The notes beneath the pieces are model-generated. The model was not told the DNA's origin. It did not search any database and saw only the letters and a program-made list of their open reading frames with translations. 64,000 bases of DNA from Macrophomina tecta (taxonomy: Eukaryota; Ascomycota; Dothideomycetes; Botryosphaeriales; Botryosphaeriaceae), in NCBI GenBank assembly GCA_024180945.1, contig JAKSGN010000020.1, positions 310,001 through 374,000 of the forward strand, given 5' to 3'. The position numbers and the translations under genes are program-made. Positions 45,481 to 58,782 of the stretch are shown here, in pieces. Every line of letters starts with the position of its first letter. The stretch's first letter is position 1.

Positions 45481-46173
45481 CCATCTGCCACAACCCGGCC
45501 CCACCCATTCGCCGCCGGCGACGTCATCGGCATCCAGCGGCCCTGCTCCAACGCCGGCGTCATTGTCGGCCGCTCGCGCGAGCTCTTCCTCTTCTACTAC
45601 TGGCGCCTGCGCCCTCGGCACGACAGCTTCCCCGCCGAGGAGCAGGAGCGCCGGTGCGTCGTGATTGGGGACGCGGCGCACAAGTTTAATCCGTTGATGG
45701 GGCAAGGAGGCAACAGCTGCATTGAGAGCTGCGCGGCCTTGGTGAGTCAGTTGGAGAGGTGCTTGGGGGAGGAGAGGGGCGTGAAATTGCAGCAGGATGG
45801 GAGGGTGTGGCCGGTGGATGCGTTAGAGGAGGTGTTCAGGGAGGCGCAGGAGATGCGGTTGCCGAGGGTGAGGAAACTGATTGGGAAGAGCCAGAAGGCG
45901 CAGTATATGGCGTCCTGGGAGAACAGGTTGTATGAGTGCTTGGCAAAGTATGTGATGCCGAGTTTGCCAAGGACGGTGCATGCGAGTTTGTTTTCGAGTT
46001 ATGTGGTCGGCTGCTCGCGGCTGAAAGGGAAGGCGTGGGATCGGCCGGATAAGAAGCATAGAATTCCTTGGGGAGATGAGGTGCAGAAGAAAGGTTTGAT
46101 AGGGCTGATGAGTGCTATGGTGGTTCTATTGGGGGCTACTACTGGAGTTTGGATGGGTCGAAGTCTAATCTAA
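45481..46173 (+). pseudogene. 3' remnant of a PaxM-type FAD-dependent monooxygenase
   Basis: Open C-terminal part of a membrane-bound FAD monooxygenase of the kind that epoxidises prenyl groups in fungal meroterpenoid and indole-diterpene pathways. Visible: VVIGDAAHKFNPLMGQGGNS (FAD-binding block 2), CIESCAALVSQLE, RVRKLIGKSQKAQYMASWEN and a C-terminal membrane segment (LIGLMSAMVVLLGATTGVWM). The N-terminal GxGxxG dinucleotide fold is missing. About 80 residues between RELFLFYYWRL and RCVVIGDAAHK also appear absent. Upstream of about 45480 only CT repeat and unrelated sequence are found. The same frame is open back to 45283 but that part is not protein-like. Confidence 0.8.
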
Positions 46174-46930
46174 AATTATACAGCATCTCGTCAGGTGTGT
46201 AACTAGCAGCGAATACGTACTTTATCTTGTAGAAGCATTAGCAGCAGTCCTGGCCACGTACCAACTTCACTGGGAAGATCCCCTCTCATAACGGATGTAA
46301 TTTATTGCTTCTAGTACTAGGCCGGTATGGATTGATTGTAGCCAACTAATGGATCAAAAAGCATCAACCTCAATCTCAGGAATAAGACTCTCAATCGCGT
46401 ACGCAATCAAAACAACGAGAAAAAGTAACGTAAAGCAAGGACGCCGTGCCTTTCCTCACTGAGCTTGAAGCGATTGAAACAGGTATAAGCAAAAGAAAAT
46501 GAACAAAGGGCGAAAAGCAGATTGTACAAGAGCATAGACTATAAGACGGAAACATTGATAAACCGTGCCAGTCCCAAGGATACCGGATGTTTTAAGGTTA
46601 AAATCCCTTCTTTCTACACCGTACCCTCGCCATTGTCATCCCATATCCTTCGTAGTTGTCAACAAAGAAAAAAAAGGTCATTTTCAGATCCTCCATTCCC
46701 CCATCTTCAATCATACACGCGTCGTCCATCTCGTGACCCTTTTTTTTTTTTTAATAACATTTTCAGAATAGTGCAACTCCCAGACCTCTCGTGATCGGAA
46801 AGCAAGAAAAATTGTCGTAAATCCCTACCGTCACGCTATACAAGCATCTTTGAAAATCGAGGGTATCGCAAGGAAAGAATGTAAAATGCCGTGGAAAGTG
46901 GAAATATCATCGAAGAAGATGAATCGGCAT
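46174..46930. other. Convergent intergenic region
   Basis: Between the remnant monooxygenase (+) and GLT1 (-) 3' ends. AT-rich with a T13 run at 46740-46752; probably 3' UTR. No gene was found. Confidence 0.5.
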
Positions 46931-49900
46931 TTAAGCGGCGGTGGTGATGAGCTTCTCAGGCGCAGCGTTCTTGTTCATGAGCTCATAAGGAGGGCGCTTG
47001 ACGATACCTCCAGTGACGGGCAGCTGGGTGCCAACGCCGGTGAGGAAGGTGTCAACGTCGCGAGCGCACATACGGCCCTCGTTGATGCCCCAGACGATGA
47101 GGGACTGGCCACGGCGGCAGTCACCAGCAGCGAAGACCCCAGAAACGTTGGTGTTGTATTTTCCAGGAGGAGTCTTGACGTTCTTGCGAGCGTCCTTCTC
47201 GATACCATCGCCAAGGACACGGTCCTCAGGGCCCAAGAAACCCATGGAAAGCAGTACAAGGTCAGCCGGGAAGTACTGCTCGCTACCCTCGACCTGCTTC
47301 ATGTCCCAACCACCAGTAGCACTCTTGGTCCACTCAACGCGAATGGTGTTGATACCCTTGACGCGTCCACTGCCATCGTCGACAAACTCCTTAGACATGA
47401 CACAGTACTCACGCGGGTCCTTGCCGTGGTGAGTCTTGACCTCAGAGTGACCATAGTCGACACGGTAGATGCGGGGCCACTGCGGCCAGGGGTTGTCACG
47501 GGCACGCTCCGGCGGAGGCTGAGGAAGCAGCTCAAAATTGGTGACCGACTTGGCACCGTGACGGAGAGAGGTACCGATGCAGTCGTTACCAGTATCACCG
47601 CCACCGATGACAACGACGTGCTTGTCTTTGGCCGAGATGTAGGCGTTGTCGGCAAGGTTGGAGTCGAGTAGTGATTTTGTGTTCTTGTGGAGGAACTCCA
47701 TGGCGAAGTGGATACCCTCAAGCTTGCGGTTAGGGATGGGCAGGTCACGAGCAACCGTGGCACCGGTGGCAAGGATGACAGCATCGTTCTCAGCCCTGAG
47801 CGAATCGAGAGTGACATCACCCTCACCAACTGCGACGCCGGGCCTGAAATTAATACCCTCGGCGGCCATGAAATCAACACGACGCTGGACGACCTTCTTG
47901 TCGAGCTTCATGTTGGGAATGCCATACATGAGAAGGCCACCAATGCGGTCAGCACGCTCATAGACGGTGACTGTGTGGCCAGCCTTGTTCAGCTGGTCAG
48001 CAGCGGCGAGACCGGCGGGACCAGAGCCAATGATGGCGACCTTCTTGCCGGTGCGGGTTTTGGGCGGCGAAGGAACCATCCAACCCATCTCAAAACCGCG
48101 GTCGATTATAGCGCACTCAATGGACTTAATGCCGACCGGATCCTCATTAATGCCAAGAACGCATGCGCCCTCACAAGGAGCAGGACAGACGCGACCAGTG
48201 AACTCGGGAAAGTTGTTGGTCATCAGCAGACGTCTGAGAGCATCCTCCCACTGGTTAGCGAAGACCAGCTCGTTCCACTTGGGAATAATATTGCTGATCG
48301 GGCAACCGCTGTCGGACTGACAGAAGGGAACACCACAATCCATGCAGCGAGCGGTTTGGTACTTGAGTTCGTCCTCGGTGAGACGCTGGGACAGCTCCTG
48401 CCAGTCGCGAGTGCGAGTCTTGGGATTGCGGTACTTCTCCGAACGGCGCTGGTACTTCATGAAGCCCTTGGTCTTGTCAAGAACAAGCGCAGAACGCTTC
48501 TTCTCGGCCTTAGCATCGCTGATACTCTCCTCGATGTCGAGGAGATCACTCTTCTTCTTGTCCTTCTCGGCTTCCTTCTTCTTCGACTCCTCGTGAGCAG
48601 TGCGGACAGGGTTCCCGGGCAGGATCGGGAGAGGGTACTGCTGCTTCTTGGCCTCCGCAGCCTTTGCAGCCTCCTCCACGAGGACACGCTTGTAGTCCGT
48701 GGGAAGGACCTTAACGAAGCGAGGGAGAGCACGGGTGAAGTCAAGAAGAATGCGGGCAGCGAGCTCGGAGCCAGTGTAATGGTGGTGATCCTCGATGAGA
48801 CCGCGGACGAAGGCAATCTCAGTTGGGTCCTCAAGGCCAGACAGCTCAACCATCTCTTGGTTGACCTTACTTTCGAAGTCGTGGTGCTTATCAAGGACGT
48901 AGGCAATACCACCAGACATACCAGCGGCGAAGTTGCGACCGGTGGAACCAAGAATGAGGATGCGACCACCAGTCATGTACTCGCAACCATGGTCACCGAC
49001 ACCTTCAACGACAGCGGTAACACCGGAGTTACGGACGGCGAAACGCTCGGCAGCAACACCACGGAAGAAGCAAGTACCGCGGGTAGCACCGTACAAACAG
49101 ACGTTACCAATGAGAACGTTCTCCTCAGCCTTGAAGACAGCCGACCTGGGCGGGTAGACGATGAGGCGACCACCGGAAAGACCTTTGCCAACGTAGTCGT
49201 TGGCATCACCCTCAAGCTCGAGAGTAACACCAGGAGCCAGGTAGGCACCAAAAGACTGACCAGCGGAACCCTTGATGTTGACGTGGATGGTGTCCTGCGG
49301 CAGGCCGGCCTCACCGTACCTCTTGCTGATGTGGTAAGAAAGAGAGGCACCCATGGCGCGGTCAGTGTTGACGATGTCACACTCGATGCGAGTAGGGAGA
49401 CCCTTCTCAAGAGCAAGTTCCGATTCAGCGATGAGTTTGTTGTCCAGGCGGACGTGAAGGCGGTGGTCCTGCTTGCGCACATTGTAGGTGGCGACGCCGG
49501 GACGCAGTGTGTGAGCTGGGGTAAGAATGAGGGAGAGGTCTATGTTCTCAGTCTTGGCGGTGCGTAGATCATCACGGATCTTGAGGACGTCGCAACGACC
49601 AACCATCTCGTTGATCGTGCGGAAACCAAGCTTGGCCATTATGGCACGGAGCTCGTTGGCGATGTAGTAGAAGAAGTTAATGACGTGCTCGGGAGAACCC
49701 GTGAACTTCTTCCTCAGTTCAGGATCCTGAGTAGCGATACCAACAGGGCAGGTGTTCAAGTCTGTCGCATGATTAGCCTTACGAATTCGAAGCAAGCGGT
49801 AAACAAAGACTTACGGCACTTCCTCATCATAATGCAGCCCATCGCAATCAGGGGCGTGGTAGCGAAACCCCACTCCTCGGCACCCAGCAGAGTGGCGATA

Positions 49901-52900
49901 GCGACATCGCGACCAGTACGGATCTGGCCATCAGTCTGAACAATGACACGACCACGGAGGTCGTTGAGCACCAGCGTCTGATGAGTCTCAGCCAGACCAA
50001 GCTCCCAAGGCAGACCAGCATACTTGATACCAGTCCACCTAGAGGCACCAGTACCACCGTCGTGGCCGGAGATGAGAATGTGATCAGCCTTAGCCTTGGC
50101 GACACCAGAAGCGACGATACCAACACCAGTCTCGGACACGAGCTTGACGGAGACGCGGGAACGGGGGTTAGAGCACTTCAGATCGTAGATGAGCTGCTTG
50201 AGGTCTTCAATGGAGTAGATGTCATGGTGAGGAGGAGGCGAGATCAGGCCCACACCAGGAGTGGAGTGACGAGTCTTCGCAATAGGACCGGACACCTTGT
50301 GACCAGGCAGCTCACCGCCCTCACCGGGCTTGGCACCCTGTGCCATCTTGATCTGAAGTTCATCAGCGTCTGCGAGGTAGTGGCTAGTGACACCAAAACG
50401 ACCAGAGGCGACCTGCTTAATGGCAGATCTCATAGTGTCACCGTTCTCCATGATAGCGCTACGCTCAGGATCTTCACCACCCTCGCCAGTGTTGGACTTC
50501 CCACCGAGACGGTTCATCGCCACAGCGAGAGTCGAGTGAGATTCCATGGAGATGGAGCCATAAGACATGGCACCAGTGACGCAACGCCTGACGATCTCAG
50601 TCCAGGGCTCGACCTGCTCGATGGGCACAGGTGTGCACTCATCGAAATTGAAATCAAGCAGACCCCGGAGGGTGCAGTCCTTGATGCGCTCGTACTCAGT
50701 CTTCGAGTAGGCCTCGTAGGACTTGTCGTTCTTGGTGCGGACAGCGTCCTGGATGTTGGCAATAGCCGTGGGGTCGTTGACGTGGGGCTCACCGCCGTCT
50801 CTCCAGTGGTACTCTCCAGTTTCGGCAAGGCCAGGTACCTCGACAATGGCGCGGCTAGGGAAACCCTTCTCATGAAGAGCAAACGCATCCTGGGCAATGA
50901 GCTCAAAAGTCATACCCTTGATACGGCTGGCAGTACCGGTGAAGCAGCGGTCGACGACGGAGTCATCAATACCGAGAGCCTCGAAAATCTGGGCACCCTT
51001 GTAACTCTGCAGAGTCGAAATACCCATCTTACTCATGACCTTCAGAATACCACCGTCGCAAGAGTGCTTGTAGTTCTCGATCAGCTGCTTCGGCTCCAGC
51101 TTCTTGCGGATGAGCTTCTCGCGGTGCATCTTGAGGATGCACTCGATAGCCAGGTATGGGCAGATACCATCAGCACCGTAGCCGACGAGGACGCACATGT
51201 GGTGGACTTCACGAGCCTCACCGGTCTCGACGATAAGAGCGACCCTAGAACGCCACCTGTTCCTCACAAGGTGGTGGTGAACCATACCAGTAGCCAGCAG
51301 AGCAGAGACTGGAACACGGTCGGCAGCCACAGCGCGGTCAGAGAGGATTAGAATGCTGTGACCGGCCTCAATTCCGGCAGTGGCAGCATCGCAAATACGG
51401 TCAAGAGCATCCAGGTAACCTTGGATGCCATCCTTCTTGGGGAAGGTAATATCGATGACCTGGCTCGTCCAGTGGGGCTGAACGGCGTGAATGTTGTTCA
51501 GAGCATTGAATTCTTCAATGGAAAGGATAGGAGACGGCAGGAGAAGACGGTGCGCCTGGGTCTCATCCATCTCGAGCAGGTTACCCTGGGGACCAACGTA
51601 CGCCTCCAAGGACATGACGATAGCCTCACGAATGGGGTCGATCGGGGGATTGGTGACCTGAGCGAAGAGTTGACGGAAGTACTCGTAAAGCAGACGGGGC
51701 TGGCTAGCCAGACAAGCAAGCGGTGCGTCGTTGCCCATGGATCCCAGAGCTTCCTTGGAGTCGGCAGCCATAGGACCAAGCAACAAGCTGACCTGTTCCA
51801 GCGAGTAGCCGAAGGATTTGAGGCGAGGGTCTTCCTGAACCTTGGTCTCGGTGATAGCGTGCGAGAGGTCCTGACCCTTTTGGGTGAGAGCGCTGTAGAT
51901 ACCATCCATGGTGAGAAGGTGTTTGTCAATCCATGCCCTGAAATCGTGTCTGTTGGCAACAGTGGCCTTCAACTCGCTGTCGTCGACGATACGGCCGGCA
52001 ACGGTGTCGACAAGAAGCATCCTTCCGGGCTGTAGCCTGCCCTTCTGGACGACGCGCTCGGGATCAATGCTGATGGTACCGACTTCAGATGCGCAGATAA
52101 TGCGATCATCGTCGGTGACGTAGTAACGGCAAGGACGAAGGCCGTTACGATCCAGATTAGCACCACAATACCTGCCGTCAGCAAAAGTGAAGAGCGCAGG
52201 ACCGTCCCAGGGCTCCATCATGCAGCCAGCCCACTCATAGAAAGCCTGCTTGGCAGGATCCATAGCGCGGTTGCCCTGCCATGCCTCAGGAACCATGAGC
52301 ATGACAGCCTCAGGAAGGGACAGAACACCATTGATAACAAGGAGTTCGAGCACGTTGTCGAATGCGGCAGAGTCGGAACCGCCATCCTCAATGATGGGGA
52401 ACAGCAGCTCGAGCTCATCGCCGAAGAGATCGGACTTCAGGTTACCCTCACGGGCTCTCATCCAGTTCTTGTTACCGCGCAGGGTGTTGATTTCACCGTT
52501 GTGAGCAGCCCATCGAAGTGGCTGAGCGCGATCCCAACTGGGAAAAGTGTTGGTCGAGAAACGGGAGTGAACGAGAGCAAAGTGGCCCTCGTAGTCAACA
52601 TTGACCAAATCGTGGTAATATTCGTATACTTGGACGGGGGCAAGTTGTCCCTTGTAGACGATGTTCTTGTTGCTCAGAGAGCAGAGGTAAAACCAGTTGT
52701 GAAGACCAATGACGTGCGTCGCCCTCTTGCGCAGCACATACAGCTGCCTCTCAAACCACGGCTCGTCAAACTCCTTAGAGTACGTCTCCTTCAGTGCATT
52801 GCCAGGGCCATAGGCGTCCCTGGATACAACGAATGGCTGCAGGATGATGGGCTCCCTCGACAGCGCCGCCGGACCCAGCAGCGTCGAATCTTTGGGAACC

Positions 52901-53513
52901 TCTCGCCATCCAAGAACCCGCAAACCAAGAGAATCCGCAATCTCCTCAAACGTAGCAATTGTCTCCTTCAATATCTCCGTGTCCGGCTTGAAGAATAAGT
53001 TGCCTGCGGCATACTGGCCCTGAGGGGGCAGCTTGATGCCCTGGTCCCGCTCAAAGTTCTTGACGAAGAACTTGTGGGGAATGGAAGTCATGACACCCGC
53101 ACCGTCGCCATCTCTGGCGTCTGAGCCGACCGCACCACGGTGGGTCATGTTGCACAGAAGGTTCCGAGCTGAAAATTTTCATGCGTTAGCAATTATTTTC
53201 AATAGTTTGGGGGTACGAAGTTTACCATCGCTGACGATCTTGTGGCTCGCTCTGCCCTTGATGTTGCTGTAATGTTGTCAGCCCATGGGCCAGGAGAGAG
53301 ACAGGTACCACCGCAAGGTGTCACTTACGCAGCGAAACCGACACCGCACGCATCCTTCTCCAGCTCCGGGTCGTAGAGACCCTGCTTCTTAGGGAGCGCG
53401 CCCGCCCATGACTTGTTGTCCGGAGTATTTTCGTACTCGTAGACACTGGACGTGTACTCTTCCTCAATACTGTCGCATTGTTTGGTATCCTCAGCGAACG
53501 AGACCCGACCCAT
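46931..53513 (-). CDS. GLT1: NADH-dependent glutamate synthase (GOGAT)
   Basis: Single-chain glutamate synthase that makes two glutamates from glutamine and 2-oxoglutarate. Exons 53513-53329, 53266-53226, 53169-49816 and 49761-46931 give 2136 residues, in frame. A short propeptide precedes the nucleophile Cys56 in [10 protein letters not shown]. Then the class II amidotransferase domain ([15 protein letters not shown]), the central and FMN domains ([39 protein letters not shown]), and the 3Fe-4S cysteines CIMMRKCHLNTC, which span the last intron. The GXGXG region and the beta-like domain follow: [22 protein letters not shown] motif [14 protein letters not shown] and NADPH motif [14 protein letters not shown]. 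All key residues are present. It is the largest and best-conserved gene here. Confidence 0.98.
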
Positions 53514-56500
53514 AGCTTCGGCGACAGGCCGAATCTTGCTGCGATGAGGTGAGGACTACAGGAGCGCTTTTCGCGTGTGATGTGCGTGTGGTAGGTTGCT
53601 TGATAGCGTTGCCGCCTGGAAGGTCAATTGTCAGTACGGGGCCTGGAAAAGGCTGCTCTGCGTGCGTAGGCAGAGTGACGTCGGGCGGCAGTGGTGGGGT
53701 TGGAAGGCGAGGTGGTGCGGCGAAGAAAGAAAGTTGGGCAGCGGGCTGGCAAGCTAGCAGCGGAATGAAGAAAAGAGCTCGGCGGTGGCGATCGGGGATC
53801 GAGGTTCCAGCGCGCAGGCAGACAGGCGAGCCGTCGTCTGGTGCGCGCACTCTGGCCGACCACGTTTGCGACGATCCCCAAGGCAGATGATGTAGTTCAT
53901 ACGCCGGGGTACTCTGTCTCGTTGCCAGGCGCCGTCGATAAGAGCTTGGGCGAATCAAAGGGTGTGTGGGGTGCACGGTACTAGCCCTGCTCGGCAGGAA
54001 TTTTGTTGAACGTGGCGAGGGAGGGTGGAGGTCACTGAATCGAACTGGTAATACTCACGCGGTGGTGGGGATTGCGGATGAGAGCACGGCTGGGTCACTG
54101 CGTGCGCAACGCTACCAGAGTGACAATTGGGGAGAGGGAGTGCGAGAAGCAGGAAGGGCGGCCGAAGGCGGAGGGAGAGGCAGCTTATGAAGGCAGTCTC
54201 CTGCCCTGAAGGTGGGGAAGGCGACGAAAGCGCTAGAGCCAGAGCCAGATTACCATTATGATATTTTTCATTGGCACGTATGGAATCGCTTTACCAATGG
54301 CAATGGCTTGGTTGGCCTCGCCGCGTGCTCCATCTGTTTCGCCTTCTGTTCTAAGTTTGCTTCTCTGAGAACATCAATTTCCGGCCCATCCACCACCTCG
54401 TCCTTCCAAGGGCTATCGCCAACTGTGGTCCGCATCATCGCCCTCGACAGCGCCGTCCCAGAGGCGCGCGCCGCCGCCAGAGGCTCGCCTGACGACCGCC
54501 CGCGAGTGCTCCGCATTCGCAGCCGCTGCTTGGCAGGCCCTGGTGCTCCGCGCACATGTTTATTTATCTGCATACGTTTGTCGAGAAAAATTCCCTGCTA
54601 CCCCACGGTTTCTGCCACGGTACGCGGCCGAAAGCTGCTTAGATCTGGCCGGCTTCCCAGGGCGGTGGGAGCAGGTGTAGCTAAGCAGGGCGTATGATTG
54701 GCTGCCGCGCTGCTCGATGACATGGCGATGGCTGGCCGGTGCAGCTCGCATGCGGCTTGAGCTCAGTCCAAGCTTCGAGGTGGACGACGACGGCCGCAAA
54801 TCAGCCCGCCCGCGCGTTTCGAGCTTGCGTTTCCGCGGCCCTCATTGGTCGCCAGGGGCTGCTCGAGTTTCCCTGAGGGTAATTCAAGCTCGTCATGACG
54901 CCGCCCTGTTCTTATCGCGACCCTCCCCAGGCGCTCATCCGCGTGCGTTTCCGGAAGCGGCATGCGTGATAGACTGTTAAAGCTCCCCGCTTGCCCAGCT
55001 GTGCGTTGCTTGTCCGCGTCGCCGACCGTCGGCGTCCGCTGGGGATTCCGTGATTTGCGGCGCTGCATCGACCGAAGGGGCAGCGCAACCCACGCGGCCG
55101 CCGGGCGCAAAGCGGTGCCCGGCTGGGACACAGGCCCCAAACAGCGACAAAATACCCACCGACTCGACGCGGCGCAGACCGATACGCTTCGGAATTACAC
55201 GGAACCCTACCTCAGCCGCCTCGCTCGCCCACCCGCACGCCACTCACCAGACGGACGTTATTTTCCATGAGTCACCCGGGGCACTGCTAACCAGCGCCTC
55301 CAACACGACCGCGGTCCGATATCGCTGCTCGCATTCCAGCGCTGCCGTCTTACGACCTTCGTCTCCAACGGCCCAATCTGGGTTGGGTTGCCGCCGCCAC
55401 CACTTTCTCTGCCTGCGGGTCGAGCTCCCATCAGGGTCTTGACGCCGCCTTTTGCCTTTGCGGGCGAAACCGCGCCGCTGCCCCGAAGCACCGTTGCACT
55501 TTCGTCTGCATCCGCGTCTGCTGGGTTCTGGTTGGATTGGAACGGGCCTTCGGTCGTGATCGTAGCGGTAGCGCCCATGGTGAATGCATCGGCCATGCCA
55601 ATTCGCTCCTCCATCCCATAGAGCTAGGCTGTGCCGTGGTGCTTCAGTACACACAGCTTGAATCAGTACCTGCTGGTATGCTTTTTTTGCCGGCAGCCTG
55701 ATGTCCGCCCACCTGCGAGGCTGCTCAGGGTCCGCTGAGCGACCAATCTTATGCCTGAATTGCCTGCATATGCTGCAACCCTCCCACGCGTGCACTGATG
55801 GTGTTCAGGTCGCGTGGCCCCCAGTCGCCGATCGAAGCGAGCGCGCTAGAGCGGTGGATGCAAGTCACAGAGAAATCAAATTGAAATTGCGGTGATGCGG
55901 AATGAGTACCGCGTGGGGATGCTACAAGTGGGTGCGCTGGGGTTGCCTCTTTCGGTTTGCAATCTTGGACACCGTGAGGCATCTTTGACCGCATCGTCAC
56001 CGCCAGCTTCAAGTGCGAATTTCCGTAGTCGCCTTGGGTATTGATGCTTCTAGCCGCGGCGGTGCCCCTCTTCGTAACTTTTCGCACCGGCCCGGTTTCT
56101 GTTCGAAACAACAGCAAGGGCTTCCGACATCTTATACCGTCAGTAATTCAAATGCAAGCCAGCGGGACTGGTCGGAAGCATCATAAATGGGGTATTCTGT
56201 ATGCCAATGCTACCTATTCCCGGGTATGCCAATGGATGTCTACCACGCTAGAACCATCCGTGTGCCAATGCGTAGTCGTTGATACTGTACCCCGCACCCA
56301 ATTCTTTTTTCGTTTATGCTTTGGAGGAGCAGATGTCATCTCCGATCATGATATGTTCGCGCATGTTTGCCGCGCCCGCATCCAGGACCAGAGGACCGTT
56401 TTCGACCGAAGATTGAATGGGAAGTCGAGGTGTATGTGACCTGTACAGGCCTGCGCAGTTATCAGCTCTCCGTTCCCGCGTTCCGATCCCGTGCGGCACA

Positions 56501-56537
56501 GCGCACGCATTACGATGGGGCGATGGGGCACGCACCT
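53514..56537. other. Gene-poor 3.0-kb region upstream of GLT1
   Basis: GLT1 promoter plus the CHZ1 3' flank. GC-rich in the middle. A 118-codon minus frame at 55258-55614 (MEERIGMADAFTMG...) is the most protein-like, but it is short, unrecognised and overlaps another frame, so it is not called. Nothing else was found. Confidence 0.5.
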
Positions 56538-56989
56538 CTACTGCTGCATAGAGTCGTCAGGGTCTTCGAAGTCCTCATCCTCATCCTCATCGTAGTCCTC
56601 CAGGCCCGCATCCTCATTTGCCTTGGTGAAGTCGATCGTCTTGCCACGCGTGCGCCTGCCATCCTGGATGATGTTATCGGGGTCAATCTCCTCCATGTTG
56701 TCCTCGTCGACCTCCTCAGCTTCAAAATGTGTCAGCGAAACACGACGAGTGGTATTTGGGGCAAGGAGCGCATACGCTCGGGAGCCTAGGGTCAAAGTTA
56801 GCTGATGCGCACTGGTTGCGCGGCTGGACATTAGAGACTGACCTGCTCCTCGGCACCAGACTCCTCGTCGGAGCTGTCCTCCTCACCCATGCTGACATCC
56901 TCACGGGTGGGCTCGGCGGCTTTGCCCTTGCCCTTGTCAAGGGTAGCGTCGCCGCCAGCCATGCTGGTGTCAGTGTTCTGGGCACTCAT
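56538..56989 (-). CDS. CHZ1: Histone H2A.Z chaperone Chz1
   Basis: Small acidic nuclear chaperone that escorts H2A.Z-H2B for SWR1. Best model: exons 56989-56843, 56785-56776 and 56719-56538, 339 nt, 112 residues. The N-terminus is acidic with a KGKGKAAE segment. The CHZ motif reads VDEDNMEEIDPDNII then GRRTRGKTIDF, followed by an acidic tail (EDYDEDEDEDFEDPDDSMQQ). The middle exon is only 10 nt, encoding about APE. Its two flanking introns (57 and 56 nt) each have GT, a CTAAC or CTGAC branch and AG. A simpler model with one 128-nt intron ending at 56715 also stays in frame but uses a less favourable GAG acceptor. Confidence 0.88.
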
Positions 56990-58782
56990 GTTCGCTAGTA
57001 TTGGATGCTAGGAGAGGCGATCGGAAGATGTGGGGTGGAGTGGTTGTCGGCGGACAATCGGCGACGGCCTCAGTGGAGAGCGAACGGTTTGCGTTTGTTT
57101 GGGTGTAGGACGAAGGGATTGCAGGTGTTGTCGCGCTGGAAATCTGCTCGCCTAGAAGACGTGCAACGCTGCCCGCGACGCGCTTGGGTTCCCCGCGCAC
57201 CAATCACCAGAGCAGTAGCACCCTGGGGCTAGCGCAACCAACCGCCACAGCAACGCGCGCACGGCTAACTTTGGTCATATTCAAGCAGCCGACCCACGGT
57301 TCTCGTCAACATAAAATGTGATCCACTCAGCAGTCGTCTTTGCTGCGCCTTGCGTAGCGTCTGGAAAACTCGGTGTTGATATCCGCCCATGGTAGGAGCA
57401 AAGATCATGCCACCAAGGATAAGCACATATGGGTGATGGCTTGTCTTCACCACAAAGCAATACGTGGGCCTGATCACCTCTCGCTGCATAAAATAGCGGA
57501 TTATTGTATGTGCGATTGTAGCGTACGAGCGCTTGTTTTAGGATCACCCTTCAGATTTCTTGCCCCATTTTATGTTATCACTATATCGGCTTCCAGAGTC
57601 GAAAGGCGGCTGAAAGCACGCACAAAACGCCAGTCATGGTATAACTCCATTCACGGATATTTCCGGCCCTCGCCACTATTAGCGGTTGTGGCAACTGTAT
57701 CCGGAATTAATATTGGCGCAGATGTCTGGGGCAGGTGAAGCTGCGGAGAGTCCATGCATGTAAGGCGAGATTTGGGCAACTATTCATGCTGAGAAGAACG
57801 CAGTTAAACCGAGAGCCTCTAAAACAAGCAAGTGGAGACTACCAGACAGTCAATAAGGATCATTAACTGACTAATGCTTATCTCTATTCACAGGACCGTA
57901 GATGATATGAACCATTATGGTAGAATTCTAGGTTTCTCCCGTCTGGAATACCCTCGAATCATCTTCACACTCCTGCAGCGAGGAAAAATAACGCTTTTCG
58001 TGACGTTTCGCAAGAATAAAACCATCTTGCCGTTACCTGCGGCGAGACGAACAGGAAGCAAATGCCAAAATGCCTTCGTGAAATTTCGCCAGGACGGCTG
58101 CTTATAGCTTATTTATCGAATTACGCCAAAACTCTGACTCTTTGATTTCTTCCCATTTTGGACGCAGTATGACAAGGATTCGGAGAGTGGAATCTGATAT
58201 ACGAAGTCGGGATGAGAAGTAATGCGGCTTGGACTCGCCATGAGTAGAAGTGTTCGTCTGGAAGTAAACGTGACCAACTCCTATGGACATCTATATCCGG
58301 ACGAATGCTTCTACTTTCCAGACACGCTTGCTGTTTCGATAATTGTGGGCCGACCTCGTAGGTAAAGACCGAAGTGAGATGCAGGTTTTTTTTTTTTTTG
58401 TTGACCTGGCGCTCTTGCGCAGCGTGAAAATACGCCCAAGGAGAGCGATCAAAATATTCTGCTCAGAAAAATCATGAGTTCTTGCCTATTAAGTATAGAG
58501 CCTAACTTCGTGCGAATCTGGACGAGATAGTGGATGTGGTGGCATGCGCTCCGTGATCGTGGCACGGCGGAAAGGTTGAGGTGCCAGAACGCCCAGCGGC
58601 CTCGGAGGTGCTTTGTGGCTCCGCTCTAGCAACCCTTGCGCGAATCCGCTGCGACCGAAAAAAAGTATCGCTCAACCTCCTCCGACTTCGACCTCTCGTC
58701 CGACCTCACTTTTCCGCCCGCACCAGAGCACCGTCCTCATCCGCTCCTCGCTCCCGGAAACTCCTAAGCATCGTCGCATAAA
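56990..58782. other. Divergent intergenic region CHZ1-YHM2
   Basis: About 1.8 kb containing both promoters. 57.3-58.5 kb is AT-rich with a T14 run at 58386-58399. No coding frame or RNA gene is supported. Confidence 0.5.

Noticed and set aside
47687..51351. Long plus-strand frames (626 and 456 codons) opposite GLT1
   Set aside because: They are antisense shadows of the highly biased, fully conserved glutamate synthase.
55258..55614. 118-codon minus frame upstream of CHZ1
   Set aside because: Somewhat protein-like, but short, unrecognised, and overlapped by another open frame in GC-rich DNA; no promoter or splice support.
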